Numbered from the stretch's first letter, positions 32,005 to 41,088 are shown. The stretch: 64,000 nucleotides of DNA from Dechloromonas sp. CZR5 (GCF_008711155.1 NZ_VUYQ01000002.1:496001-560000); one strand, 5' to 3'. A program made the numbers and translations. The notes: generated by a model not told the origin, from the sequence alone.

Positions 32005-34343
32005 CCCGTCAAGCCGGCCGCGCCCTGGCAATCTGGCTGCTGGCCATGCTGGCCGGGGCTGTGATCGTCTGGAACAGCCGTTTCTCGGCCGACATGTCCT
32101 TCTTCCTGCCGGCCAAACCGAGCGCCGAGCAGCAGGTGCTGGTCGACCAGTTGAAGGAAGGGGTCGTCTCCCGCCTGCTCATGGTCGCCATCGCGGGAGG
32201 CGATGCCGCCCAGCGAGCGGAGACCTCCCGCAAGCTGCGCGCCCGCCTGGAAAAACTGCCGGAATTCGTCTCGATCCAGAATGGCGAAACCGGCAGCATG
32301 AACGCCGACCGCGACTTCCTGTTCAATCACCGTTACCTGCTCAGCCCGGCCGTCGCCCCCGAGCGCTTTACTGTCGACGGCTTGCGCGAGTCCATCGCCA
32401 ACAGTATCGACCTGCTCGCCTCGCCGGCCGGCATGATGCTCAAGCCGCTGCTGCCGCGCGACCCGACCGGCGAACTGGTCGAACTGATCTCCGGCCTCAA
32501 TGCCGGCGCCCAGCCCAACGCCCGTGACGGCGTATGGGCCTCGCGCGACGGCGAGCGCGCCATGCTGCTGATCCAGACCGCCGCCCTCGGCTCCGATACC
32601 GATGGCCAGGAACGCGCCATCGGCCTGATCTATAGCCAGTTCGCCGAGGCCGCGCCGGGCGGCCGGTTGAGCCTGCAACTCTCCGGCCCCGGCCTGTTTG
32701 CGGTCAAATCGCGGGCGACGATCAAAAGTGAAGTCAGCCTGCTGTCCACCCTCAGCACCGTCGCCATCGTCGCCGTGCTGTTCTTCGTCTACCGCTCGCT
32801 GCGCCTGATGACCCTCGGCCTGCTACCCGTCGTCAGCGGCGCGCTGGCCGGCGTCGTGGCGGTCAGCCTCGCCTACGGAACCGTCTTCGGCATCACCGTC
32901 GGCTTCGGCTCGGCGCTGATCGGCGAAGCCGTCGATTACTCCATCTATTACTTCGTGCAGTCCGGCCGGCTCGGGGTCAATCACTGGCGCGCCCGCTTCT
33001 GGCCGACCATCCGCCTCGGCGTGCTGACCTCCGCCTGCGGCTTCGGCGCGCTGCTTTTCTCCGGCTTCCCCGGCCTCGCCCAACTCGGCCTCTACTCGCT
33101 GAGCGGCGTCGTCGTCGCCGCGCTGGTCACCCGCTTCATCCTGCCGCCCCTGGCCGGCGACGACCTGGGCATGCGCGACCTGAGCCACATCGCTCCCCGC
33201 CTCAAGAGCGGCATCGCGCTGCTGCAAGGTCTGCGCTGGCCCATCCTGCTGCTGGCGCTGGCGGCCGCCACCCTGCTCGCTGTCAATCGCGACCGCCTGT
33301 GGCACCCCAACCTGTCGGCCTTGAGCACGGTCAGCGCGGCCGACGGCGAAATCGACCAGGCTTTGCGCGCCGACATCTCCGCTCCCGACGCCCGCTACAT
33401 GGCGGTGATCACGGCATCCGACCGCGAATCGGCGCTGCAGGCCGCCGAGCGGGCAGGGCAGAAGCTCGACCGGCTAATCGTCGACGGCATTATCGGCGGT
33501 TACGACAGCCCGGCCCGTTTTCTGCCCAGCGAAGCGATGCAGGCCAGCCGACGCGCCAGCCTGCCGCCGACGGCCGAACTGCAAGCGCGCCTGCTGGTCG
33601 CGCAGGCCGATTCGCCGCTGGCCGCCGGCAAACTCGGCGGTTTCATCGACGATGTGGAAGCCACCCGCAGCCAGGGCCGGGTCAGCCGCGAATCGCTGGA
33701 CGGCACCGGCCTGGCGCTGGCCGTCGATTCGCTGCTGCTGCAGCGCCCGAACGGCTGGAGCGTCCTGTTGCCGCTGCGCCCGCCCGGAGGCGACAAGGGG
33801 GTCGATATCGCCATCGAACCGGTGCGCGCCGCGCTGGCCGGGTCCGGCGCCCTGTTCGTCGACATGAAGAATGAATTCGACACGCTGTACAACGACTACC
33901 TGCATGAAGCGACGCTGCTGTCGCTCACCGGCTTCGTCGCCATCGTCGGCCTGCTCACCGTCACGCTGCGTTCGCCGCAACGCCTGGCCCGGCTGCTGCT
34001 GCCGCTGCTGCTGTCGGTCGTACTCGTCATCGCCGGCCTGCACCTGGCGGGGCAGCAACTGCATCTGCTGCACCTGATCGGCATGCTGCTGATCGTCGCC
34101 GTCGGCTCCAACTACGCGCTGTTCTTCGACGATGCCAGCCAGGCCACCCGGCGCTTCGAGGATTTCGACGACGCGACGCTGGTGGCGATGGCCGTCGCCA
34201 ACCTGACCACTGCCATCGGCTTCGGCACGCTCGCCCTGTCCAAGGTGCCGGTGCTGCATGCCGTCGGCGTCACCGTGGGGCCGGGTGCGATCCTTGCCCT
34301 GCTGCTCTCGGCCTGCTTTGTCGGCAGGAAGGGCAGGGCATGA
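32001..34343 (+). CDS. MMPL/RND-type exporter of the aryl-polyene locus (ApeM-like)
   Basis: 780 residues in two halves, each with one TM helix, a periplasmic domain and five clustered TM helices (VAIVAVLFFVYRSLRL; ALIGEAVDYSIYYF). The duplicate architecture is RND/MMPL. It is expected to move the lipid-linked pigment out of the inner membrane to the LolA-like carrier. Confidence 0.9.
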   Translation: MTRQAGRALAIWLLAMLAGAVIVWNSRFSADMSFFLPAKPSAEQQVLVDQLKEGVVSRLLMVAIAGGDAAQRAETSRKLRARLEKLPEFVSIQNGETGSMNADRDFLFNHRYLLSPAVAPERFTVDGLRESIANSIDLLASPAGMMLKPLLPRDPTGELVELISGLNAGAQPNARDGVWASRDGERAMLLIQTAALGSDTDGQERAIGLIYSQFAEAAPGGRLSLQLSGPGLFAVKSRATIKSEVSLLSTLSTVAIVAVLFFVYRSLRLMTLGLLPVVSGALAGVVAVSLAYGTVFGITVGFGSALIGEAVDYSIYYFVQSGRLGVNHWRARFWPTIRLGVLTSACGFGALLFSGFPGLAQLGLYSLSGVVVAALVTRFILPPLAGDDLGMRDLSHIAPRLKSGIALLQGLRWPILLLALAAATLLAVNRDRLWHPNLSALSTVSAADGEIDQALRADISAPDARYMAVITASDRESALQAAERAGQKLDRLIVDGIIGGYDSPARFLPSEAMQASRRASLPPTAELQARLLVAQADSPLAAGKLGGFIDDVEATRSQGRVSRESLDGTGLALAVDSLLLQRPNGWSVLLPLRPPGGDKGVDIAIEPVRAALAGSGALFVDMKNEFDTLYNDYLHEATLLSLTGFVAIVGLLTVTLRSPQRLARLLLPLLLSVVLVIAGLHLAGQQLHLLHLIGMLLIVAVGSNYALFFDDASQATRRFEDFDDATLVAMAVANLTTAIGFGTLALSKVPVLHAVGVTVGPGAILALLLSACFVGRKGRA

Positions 34344-34350
34344 ACGCAGC

Positions 34351-34366
34351 CGTTTCACGTGGAACC
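34351..34366. promoter_or_regulatory. Degenerate parS-like palindrome
   Basis: The core GTTTCACGTGGAAC (34352-34365) lies in the short gap after the exporter gene. It combines half-sites of the two well-known ParB sites (GTTTCAC and GTGGAAC). It differs from TGTTTCACGTGAAACA at three of sixteen positions. It is weaker than the perfect site at 56884. Confidence 0.55.
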
Positions 34367-34371
34367 ACGGC

Positions 34372-35013
34372 ATGAGCGGGCCTTTGCGTACCGTCGGCCG
34401 CGCTTGCGGCGCCGGGACCTTGCTGGTGCTGCTGCCGGGCGCCTACATGACGGCCGACGACTATGCCGTGCAATTCTTCCCGGCCGTGGAACGGCGCGGC
34501 TTGAGGCTTGACCTGGCGGCCATCGATCTCGGCCTCGATGCCGTTTCGGCCGGCGACGCCTTGCCGGCCGTACTCGAACAGATTCTTCGCCCGGCGCGGC
34601 AGACCCATCGGCAAGTCTGGCTCGGCGGCATCTCGCTTGGCGGCCTGCTGGCGCTGGGCCTGACTGCCGACCACCCCGGTGCCGTCGACGGACTATGCCT
34701 GATCGCACCCTATCCGGGCAGCCGGCTGACCACCAACGCCATCGCCCGCAGCGGCGGACTCGATGCCTGGCAGCCGACCGCGGAAGAACTGAACGACCCC
34801 GAATTCCGCGCCTACCGCTGGCTGAAGGCACCGCCGGCGGCGTTGCCCGCCTTTGTCGGCTACGGCAGCGAAGACCGCTTTGCCACGGGCATGCAGGCCA
34901 TCGCCGAACGCTTTCCCCCCGCTGCCCGGTGCGCCGTTCCCGGCAACCACGACTGGCCGGCCTGGTGCAATTTGTGGGAACATTTTCTGGATTCCGGTCT
35001 CATTCCCGCCTGA
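34372..35013 (+). CDS. Small alpha/beta hydrolase of the pigment locus
   Basis: 213 residues. Nucleophile elbow GGISLGGLLALG (GxSxG), then SEDRF and a C-terminal GNHDW that fit Asp and His of the triad. It could be a thioesterase-like editor, given that no stand-alone ApeK thioesterase was found; this is only inference. Confidence 0.78.
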   Translation: MSGPLRTVGRACGAGTLLVLLPGAYMTADDYAVQFFPAVERRGLRLDLAAIDLGLDAVSAGDALPAVLEQILRPARQTHRQVWLGGISLGGLLALGLTADHPGAVDGLCLIAPYPGSRLTTNAIARSGGLDAWQPTAEELNDPEFRAYRWLKAPPAALPAFVGYGSEDRFATGMQAIAERFPPAARCAVPGNHDWPAWCNLWEHFLDSGLIPA

Positions 35014-35015
35014 CC

Positions 35016-35816
35016 ATGCCGCCCCCCTGGAAACCCACCCCCGCCATCCACGCCACGCTCGCCATCCATGCCGGCGCGGCGGTCGGCTGCCTGCTGGCAC
35101 CGGCCCTCTGGCCGTGGGCGCTCGGTGCGCTGGTCATCAACCATGCGGTGATCACCACCGCCGGCCTGTTGCCGCGCTCGACGCTGCTCGGACCCAACCT
35201 GACCCGCCTGCCGCCGGCCGCCATCGCCCACCGTGAGGTGGCCATCACCATCGACGACGGCCCCGACCCCGAGGTCACGCCCCAGGTGCTCGACCTGCTC
35301 GATGCCGCCGGCGCCAAGGCCACCTTTTTCTGCATCGGCTGGCGCGCCCGCGAGAACCCCGGGCTGTGCCGGGAAATCGTCGCCCGCGGCCATCAGGTCG
35401 AGAACCATGGCGACAGCCATTCCAAGGCTTTCGCCTTTTTCGGGCCGCGCCGCATGCAGGCCGACATCGCCGCCGGACAGGCCACACTGGCCGAGATCAC
35501 CGGGCAGACGCCACGCTACTTCCGCGCCACCGCTGGCCTGCGCAACCCCTTCCTCGACCCGGTGCTGCACCGCCTCGGCATCAAGCTCGCCGCGTGGACG
35601 CGCCGTCCCTACGACACCCGCTGTGGCGATCCGGATACAGTGCTCGAACGCCTGACCCGCAACCTGGCACCCGGCGACATCCTGCTCATGCACGACGGTC
35701 ACGCCGCCCGCATGCCGGATGGCCGGGCGGTTATCCTCGCCGTCCTGCCGCGTTTGCTCGCCACGCTGCACGAAAAACAACTCAACCCCGTCACGCTGAA
35801 CGACGCCACCACATGA
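35016..35816 (+). CDS. Polysaccharide-deacetylase-family protein (NodB domain)
   Basis: 266 residues. N-terminal membrane anchor helices (residues about 15-55), then NodB motifs: AITIDDGPDPEVT, ENHGDSHS and a C-terminal LLMHDGH. The metal-binding Asp-His-His set is visible. It would deacetylate an N-acetyl sugar at the envelope. This fits a glycan-linked aryl polyene head group, but the link is inferred. Confidence 0.82.
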   Translation: MPPPWKPTPAIHATLAIHAGAAVGCLLAPALWPWALGALVINHAVITTAGLLPRSTLLGPNLTRLPPAAIAHREVAITIDDGPDPEVTPQVLDLLDAAGAKATFFCIGWRARENPGLCREIVARGHQVENHGDSHSKAFAFFGPRRMQADIAAGQATLAEITGQTPRYFRATAGLRNPFLDPVLHRLGIKLAAWTRRPYDTRCGDPDTVLERLTRNLAPGDILLMHDGHAARMPDGRAVILAVLPRLLATLHEKQLNPVTLNDATT

Positions 35817-36535
35817 CCAAGCGTTTCCTGAGAACACTGCTCGACGAAGCCAGCCGCCCCTTCCAGACCGGCGGCCATTTCGCCTACCGCTACGCACGCG
35901 GCAAGCTGTCCTCCGACAGCATCTTCCGCGAAGTCCTCAAGCGCGGCCTGTTCCCGGCCGAGGGCCGCTACCTCGACCTCGGCTGCGGCCAGGGCAGCCT
36001 GTTCGCCTGGCTGCTCGCCGCCCGCAAGCTCTACGAGGCCGGCAGCTGGCCCAAGGACTGGCCTGCCGCGCCCAAGGCCTTGCGCCTGCACGGCATCGAA
36101 CTGATGCAGAAGGATGTCGACCGCGCCGCCCGTGCCTTCGGCCGCGATCACCCGGTCGTCCGCATCGAACAGGGCGACATGACCAAGGCCGATTTCGGCC
36201 AGGCCGACGTGATCACCATCCTCGATGCCCTGCATTACTTCGACCACGCCCACCAGAAGGACGTACTCAAGCGCATCCGCGCCGCGCTGCCGCCGGGCGG
36301 CCTGTTCCTGACCCGCGTCGGCGACGCCTCGGCCGGCCTGCCGTATCACCTGTGCAACTGGGTCGACCACGCCGTCACCTTCGTGCGCGGCCATCGTCTG
36401 CCACGCCTCTATTGCCGGCCGCTGGCCGAGTGGGTCGCGCTGCTGCAAAGCCTGGGTTTCAGCGTTGAAACCGACCCGATGAACGAAGGCAAACCCTTCG
36501 CCAACGTCATGCTGGTCTGCCGCGTGCCGGCCTGA
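35813..36535 (+). CDS. SAM-dependent methyltransferase of the pigment locus
   Basis: 240 residues. Rossmann motif I YLDLGCGQGS, motif II GIELMQ, motif IV DVITILDALHYFDH, followed by LPPGG. Membrane location is not indicated. Aryl polyenes are often O- or C-methylated on the aromatic head, so this is a plausible tailoring enzyme. Start overlaps the previous stop. Confidence 0.8.
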   Translation: MTKRFLRTLLDEASRPFQTGGHFAYRYARGKLSSDSIFREVLKRGLFPAEGRYLDLGCGQGSLFAWLLAARKLYEAGSWPKDWPAAPKALRLHGIELMQKDVDRAARAFGRDHPVVRIEQGDMTKADFGQADVITILDALHYFDHAHQKDVLKRIRAALPPGGLFLTRVGDASAGLPYHLCNWVDHAVTFVRGHRLPRLYCRPLAEWVALLQSLGFSVETDPMNEGKPFANVMLVCRVPA

Positions 36536-36544
36536 TCTCGCCCC

Positions 36545-37717
36545 ATGCGCCGCGCCATCCTGCCTGCCTTGTTGACCGCCGCGCTGCTGGCCGGCTGCTC
36601 GACCTTCGACGAAGGCGAGGGCGACGGACCGGCCCTGCCGCCCGACATGGCCCGGCGCGCCGATGGCAAGACGGCCACCGCCTGGCCGACCTCGCTGGGC
36701 GATGTCGAAGTCAGGAAGCGCATCGCCCGCCTGCTGCCAGGCACCGTCAAGGACAAGGCCGGCTGGGCTGAAGACCTGCACACCGCTTTCAAGACACTGG
36801 AAGTGCCGCACGCGACCCAGACCTATTGCGCCGCCATGGCCATCATCGAACAGGAATCCGGTTTCCAGGCCGACCCCGTGGTCCCCGGCCTGCCCGGCAT
36901 CGTGCGCAAGGAACTGGAAACGCGGGCCGGCCGCTACGGCGTACCGTCGCTGCTCGTCACCGCCGCGCTGAGCAAGAACTCGCCGACCGGCAAGAGCTAC
37001 AACGAGCGCATCGACGCGCTGAAGACCGAAACCCAGCTCAACGACCTGTTCGAGGACATGATCGGCGAACTACCCTTCGGTCGGCAGTTGTTCGCCGACT
37101 ACAACCCGGTGCGCACCGGCGGCCCGATGCAGGTCAGCGTCGAATTCGCCGCCCAGCACGTCAAGGAACGCAGTTACCCATACCCCATCGCCAGAAAACT
37201 GCGCAATGAGGTCTTCACGCGGCGCGGCGGCGTCTACTTCGGCAGCGCCATCCTGCTCGACTACGAAGTGCCCTACGACGCCGTCGTCTATCGCTTCGCC
37301 GACTTCAACGCCGGCCGTTACAGCAGCCGCAATGCCGCCTTCCAGCTCGCACTGGGCAAGCTCAGCGGCAAGCCCCTGACGCCGGACGGCGACCTGCTTC
37401 GCTACGAAAACGGGCTGCCGGCCAACGTCGCCAGCAGTGTCGAGGATGCCGCGCTGAACATCGCCTACAAACTGGAGATGAGCCGCCCGCAAATCCGCCG
37501 CGACCTGCTGCTGGAAAAAAGCGCCGCCTTTGGCCGCAGCCCGCTGTTCAACCGCGTCTTCGAACTCGCCGACAAGCAGGGCAAGCCCATGCCCCGCCAG
37601 GCCATGCCGCAGATCGACCTGAAAAGCCCCAAGATCACCCGCAAGCTGACCACCGAATGGTTCGCCAAACGGGTCGAAGGGCGCTACAAGACCTGCCTGG
37701 GACGCGGCGTCTCCTGA
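36545..37717 (+). CDS. DUF1615 lipoprotein
   Basis: 390 residues. Lipobox LAGC ends a clear signal peptide. The remainder matches the DUF1615 family (AAIIEQESGFQADPVVPGL-like and PYPIARKLRNEVFTRRGG). The EQESGF pattern resembles lytic-transglycosylase-type catalytic regions, so a cell-wall role is possible but unproven. It closes the first pigment operon. Confidence 0.8.
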   Translation: MRRAILPALLTAALLAGCSTFDEGEGDGPALPPDMARRADGKTATAWPTSLGDVEVRKRIARLLPGTVKDKAGWAEDLHTAFKTLEVPHATQTYCAAMAIIEQESGFQADPVVPGLPGIVRKELETRAGRYGVPSLLVTAALSKNSPTGKSYNERIDALKTETQLNDLFEDMIGELPFGRQLFADYNPVRTGGPMQVSVEFAAQHVKERSYPYPIARKLRNEVFTRRGGVYFGSAILLDYEVPYDAVVYRFADFNAGRYSSRNAAFQLALGKLSGKPLTPDGDLLRYENGLPANVASSVEDAALNIAYKLEMSRPQIRRDLLLEKSAAFGRSPLFNRVFELADKQGKPMPRQAMPQIDLKSPKITRKLTTEWFAKRVEGRYKTCLGRGVS

Positions 37718-37750
37718 GCCGGCATGACAGGACGGCACGCCCCAGGCCGC

Positions 37751-38209
37751 TCAGCCGGCAGCGCGGTCAAGCCTGATTTCCAGCAAGGGATCGCCGCCAT
37801 CGATGAACAACCTCCCGCGCCGGGAAAGCGCATGCCGCAGCCGCTCAAGCGCGACCAAGCCGGCTTGGGGATGGCGTCCGTCGAGCGCTCCGACACGTAC
37901 CGCAAACGCCAAATCATAGGGCGGCTCGTCCTGCGCCAGAACGAAATCCTCGATGGCGACACAACGGAACGCCAGCCTGCCCGACGCCAGCTCCGGCAGT
38001 GATCCGGCCATGGCCTGATCGATGGCCTTGGCGGAACGGTCGATAGCGAGAATGTGCCCCTGGCCGAGCCGCTGACAGACCGCGCGAGCGGCAACCCCCG
38101 TGCCGCAACCGATCTCGAGAACGCGCATGCCGGGATGCAGCGGGAGCGCCTCGACTATCGCGGCAAGCCGGGGAGAAATTCTGGCGACCATGGATGACCT
38201 GGAGGTCAT
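37751..38209 (-). CDS. Small SAM-dependent methyltransferase
   Basis: 152 residues. Motif I VLEIGCGTGVAARAV followed by LAIDRSAKAIDQA. The catalytic target is unknown. Start at 38209 overlaps the stop of the LysE-type gene (ATGA). Low to moderate GC compared with neighbours suggests this pair belongs to the accessory island rather than to the pigment locus. Confidence 0.8.
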   Translation of the reverse strand: MTSRSSMVARISPRLAAIVEALPLHPGMRVLEIGCGTGVAARAVCQRLGQGHILAIDRSAKAIDQAMAGSLPELASGRLAFRCVAIEDFVLAQDEPPYDLAFAVRVGALDGRHPQAGLVALERLRHALSRRGRLFIDGGDPLLEIRLDRAAG

Positions 38210-38820
38210 TTTTCGCTAAAGGCCAGATTGGCACCAAGACCCGCAAACGTTGCCGCAAACCCGCGCCGAAGCCAAGCCTGAACGCGGGACGACTCGATAA
38301 CCGAGGCGCGGAATGCATGCGCGAGAAAGCCATACGCCACAAACACGCAGAACGTCATGACCATAAAGATGGCGCTCAGTTTGAAAAACTCGAGAAGCGG
38401 CTCGCTCGTTCCGGGCGGGACGAACTGCGGCAAGAACGCCAGGAAAAAGATGGTGAGCTTGGGATTGAGAATATTGAGCAGGAAGGCTTTGACGATCAGA
38501 GCAACGGCAGAATTGCCGGAGAGCGTTTCATCGACGGCAAAAGCGGATTTATCCCGCCAGGTGGCATAGGCGACGTAGAACAGATATGCGACGCCGGCAT
38601 ACTTTAGGGCTTGAAAGGCAAGCGCGCTGGTATGCATGACAGCAGCCAAGCCCAAGACCGTAGCCATGAGGTGGGGGATGATCCCGGCAGTACACCCGAG
38701 GGCGGCAAACACACTTGCCCTTCTGCCCTGGACAAGGCCGGTGGACACCGTATAGATGGCACCAGTGCCGGGAATGAGCACCACGATTAGTGACGTAACG
38801 AGAAACTCAAGGCTTACCAT
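38206..38820 (-). CDS. LysE/RhtB-family amino-acid exporter
   Basis: 204 residues with six helices and the family start MVSLEFLVTSLIVVLIPGTGAIYTVSTG (conserved PGP-like PGTG). It exports amino acids or related metabolites. A GGAGA ribosome site precedes the ATG at 38820. Coupled to the downstream methyltransferase. Confidence 0.87.
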   Translation of the reverse strand: MVSLEFLVTSLIVVLIPGTGAIYTVSTGLVQGRRASVFAALGCTAGIIPHLMATVLGLAAVMHTSALAFQALKYAGVAYLFYVAYATWRDKSAFAVDETLSGNSAVALIVKAFLLNILNPKLTIFFLAFLPQFVPPGTSEPLLEFFKLSAIFMVMTFCVFVAYGFLAHAFRASVIESSRVQAWLRRGFAATFAGLGANLAFSEK

Positions 38821-39146
38821 GTGACGAATCTCCTGAATGCCGCTGACCGGACGAGTATGAGGCCCAACGCGCAAGGCAGGGTGACGACACCCAAGGGGAA
38901 TGCAGCTTGCGGCTCACTTTGACGGCAGCCACGAACGATCCGGCATCTGTTGAATTGGGGCTTCGGGCTGATACACACGGCACCATGCAACCTAACGCCT
39001 GAACTTAGCCGAGCCGTACAGCGGCTGTGGCTTGAATGGATTGTCTTCATTGTCGTGACGCCTATCCAACGCCGCCCGTTGATTTGTGCGGTATCTATCA
39101 ACTCACGGTAGCGCTTTGGGTTGGATGAACAAACGTCTGTCATGAG
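38821..39146. other. Gene-free remnant at the distal end of the cassette array
   Basis: No convincing gene is seen. It contains attC-like fragments: GCCCAAC at 38862-38868 and ACCTAAC at 38990-38996 followed by a stem of the AGCCGAGCCG / CGGCTGTGGCT type. These look like decayed cassette junctions. Confidence 0.5.
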
Positions 39147-39209
39147 GCACAACGTTGAAATGAGAGGCCTGCCCGGCTTTTCGCGCAGGCCCGTTCGACG
39201 GTAGGGGCA
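39147..39209 (-). repeat. Degenerate attC-like site downstream of cassette 7
   Basis: Left box GCACAAC (39147-39153), then an inverted repeat GAGGCCTGC / GCAGGCCC around a short loop; the right box is poor (GGTAGGGGC). Confidence 0.55.
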
Positions 39210-39216
39210 GCCGCTG

Positions 39217-39816
39217 TCATTCGGTTCGTAGCCCAGGAGACATAGCGGCCCCCAATGCAGCACTCATGTCGTCAGGCAAGGTCTTGACTCCCTTGATCAC
39301 GAGCGGCCCTCCATTTTGCCAATGGATGCGGAAGCTCGCTGGCGATGCAGCCGTTTGAAGATTGACGGCCGTTAGTTCCAGTACGACTTCGGTTCCACCC
39401 TCCAGCATCGCGGGTGACGACAGAAATTTGATAACCGGCCCGAGTTCCCGAACGATGACTACGAGCAGCCGATCCGGCGGTGCACTTGCCAGGGAGGCAA
39501 GGGCTTGAAGTTCTTGCCTTGAGGAGACGCGTTCGATCTTCTCTTCAGGCAAGCGGCGAATTTCGACTTTTGAGAAACACCCGGATTGCGCAAAGTAGTC
39601 CTCAAGCCCTTGTTGTACCGCAGCTTCTCGGCGGGTGGCCTCCTTCTGGTTCGGGCGCCATTTAGGCCCCCACAGCACAAGGGTCGAAAGAGTCTCAGAG
39701 CTCGATTGGCACAAAGAGACCGTTGGAACCTCGCCCGAAGTTGCAAATTTCGTAGACGCGCAACCCAGCAGCGAAACACAGATGCCAAGGAGTATCAGAT
39801 GAGGTATCCGGAACAT
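39217..39816 (-). CDS. Cassette-borne lipoprotein of unknown function
   Basis: 199 residues. Signal peptide MFRIPHLILLGICVSLLGC with lipobox LLGC. The mature protein resembles no family I recognise. It has a mixed alpha/beta pattern with a central VVIVRELGPV and no obvious catalytic motif. It is the most distal intact cassette gene (cassette 7). Confidence 0.72.
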   Translation of the reverse strand: MFRIPHLILLGICVSLLGCASTKFATSGEVPTVSLCQSSSETLSTLVLWGPKWRPNQKEATRREAAVQQGLEDYFAQSGCFSKVEIRRLPEEKIERVSSRQELQALASLASAPPDRLLVVIVRELGPVIKFLSSPAMLEGGTEVVLELTAVNLQTAASPASFRIHWQNGGPLVIKGVKTLPDDMSAALGAAMSPGLRTE

Positions 39817-39836
39817 GGCGAGAGGGGGGCCTTAGC

Positions 39837-39916
39837 GGCTAACGTGTCGCCAAGGGGCGTACCGTCGGCAGGCGATGTGCCCCGGTAACCGAAGGGCAAG
39901 CCTTGATCGGTTAGGC
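39837..39916 (-). repeat. attC site between cassettes 7 and 6
   Basis: Left box GGCTAAC, right box GTTAGGC (39910-39916), with an internal stem GGGGCGTAC / GTGCCCC. Pairing of boxes is less exact than in the other sites. Confidence 0.65.
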
Positions 39917-40375
39917 ATTTTTTTGCTTGACACCTCGCCCTCCAAATCGATCTACAGCCATGTAGTACAGCCTGGCCAGCGGAAACCCGCGTTCTTTCAG
40001 CATGAGGTAGAACTGACGATCAATATCCCGCTTTGAGACAGGAACATCCTCAAGATATTGATAGAAGGCATCATGCACCATGGATGCGAAATAGGTAATT
40101 GGCTTTTCGGTCTCGATATCAATATGTCCGTCAGGTGTACCGAGAATAAAGAGCCCCAAGATACTTATCTTCGGAGTGCATCCATCCCAAGCGTAACCAG
40201 AACCATTGGCCTTGACGGTAACGGTTCCGTCAGGCTCTAACCGAAGCCATTTCGAATCAAATGACTTATCGCGGTGAATGCTCTGGAATTGAAAATCACT
40301 GTGAATCTTGAATATCCACGGGAAGCGCCGTAGCTTTCCAGCGGATCGATCTCGCGGAGCAGGAAAATCAGCCAT
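39911..40375 (-). CDS. Cassette-borne DUF1353 protein
   Basis: 154 residues from the ATG at 40375, which has a good AGGAGGA ribosome site; a longer frame to 40516 would run through the attC site. The family hallmarks are GYAWDGCTP and MVHDAFYQY, with conserved His-Asp. DUF1353 occurs in phages and mobile DNA. Function unknown; a peptidase or hydrolase role has been suspected only from the His/Asp pattern. Confidence 0.8.
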   Translation of the reverse strand: MADFPAPRDRSAGKLRRFPWIFKIHSDFQFQSIHRDKSFDSKWLRLEPDGTVTVKANGSGYAWDGCTPKISILGLFILGTPDGHIDIETEKPITYFASMVHDAFYQYLEDVPVSKRDIDRQFYLMLKERGFPLARLYYMAVDRFGGRGVKQKNA

Positions 40376-40404
40376 GCATTCCTCCTGAAAAGCGGACGGA
40401 AAAT

Positions 40405-40473
40405 GTCTAATGTTTGAATTCACTGGACTGGCGCGGCTTGCCGCGACAGGTCCGGTGGAATGATGGGTTGGGC
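40405..40473 (-). repeat. attC site between cassettes 6 and 5
   Basis: Right box GTTGGGC (40467-40473) is complementary to the start box GCCCAAC of cassette 5. Internal stem CACTGGAC / GTCCGGTG around GCGCGGCTTGCCGCG. Left box is degenerate (GTCTAAT). Confidence 0.8.
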
Positions 40474-41016
40474 GTCCCGGATCAGTGCCTCGGACGCAGA
40501 CCGAATTCGGAGCCACATAGCGAACCCACCAATGTGGTCGTATTCGAACGGCTGACCATGAAGAGCAGCGAGATCAATGGAGAGAGGTGTGCCGCCTACT
40601 GAAAGTGAGAGCAGTCGCGCATGCTCCTTTCCGCGCGCCTCCCATAGAGGTAGGGCTGGATTGTGTGCGAACGCACAGCGAACCATATATACAAGCGTTC
40701 GCAACTCGTCGTTGGGTTGCCGTGACTGGGGTTTACGTTTCAGATTGGCCACGTCGAAAGCAGCGTCGAGGACCATTGCCGACGTGCCAAAGGCCATACC
40801 GACCAATGCGTTCGATGCGGAAACAACTGCTTCAATGGTTGCAAATGTACCCGACGGAAAGCCCACGTTCTCTCGCTCGAACAAGATGGTCAGGTCAGTG
40901 TCTAGGCGGGGCAAGTCGAGATGCTCCAACTCGCAGTAGCACATGAGACGGATGGCAAATTCAAGATGCCGAAACGCGTAATCGACATCAGCGAGTGCTT
41001 CGGTGATGGTGTTCAT
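40420..41016 (-). CDS. Cassette-borne protein with a HEPN-like RxxxxH motif
   Basis: 198 residues, helix-rich. The motif VRCAFAHNPALPLWEA (R-x4-H) resembles the catalytic core of HEPN ribonucleases, as in pEK499_p136-type proteins. Start at 41016 lies just inside the cassette boundary, and the stop lies within the attC site, as expected for a cassette gene. If a toxin, no antitoxin partner gene is adjacent. HEPN assignment is inference. Confidence 0.7.
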   Translation of the reverse strand: MNTITEALADVDYAFRHLEFAIRLMCYCELEHLDLPRLDTDLTILFERENVGFPSGTFATIEAVVSASNALVGMAFGTSAMVLDAAFDVANLKRKPQSRQPNDELRTLVYMVRCAFAHNPALPLWEARGKEHARLLSLSVGGTPLSIDLAALHGQPFEYDHIGGFAMWLRIRSASEALIRDAQPIIPPDLSRQAAPVQ

Positions 41017-41019
41017 GAC

Positions 41020-41088
41020 GCCCAACGTTCCAGCTAAGCGGACCAGCCAGCGGAGCTGGCGCAGGTCCGCTTGAGCGCAGGGTTATGC
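41020..41088 (-). repeat. attC site between cassettes 5 and 4
   Basis: GCCCAAC (41020-41026) to GTTATGC (41082-41088), 69 bases, with the perfect stem AAGCGGACC / GGTCCGCTT. Confidence 0.9.

Noticed and set aside
37751-38820. LysE and methyltransferase genes as a further integron cassette
   Set aside because: A GCCCAAC box exists upstream at 38862, but no matching GTTGGGC or attC stem is found at the left end near 37.7 kb.
40376-40516. N-terminal extension of the DUF1353 cassette gene
   Set aside because: It would read through the attC site; the ATG at 40375 has the ribosome site and matches the family start.
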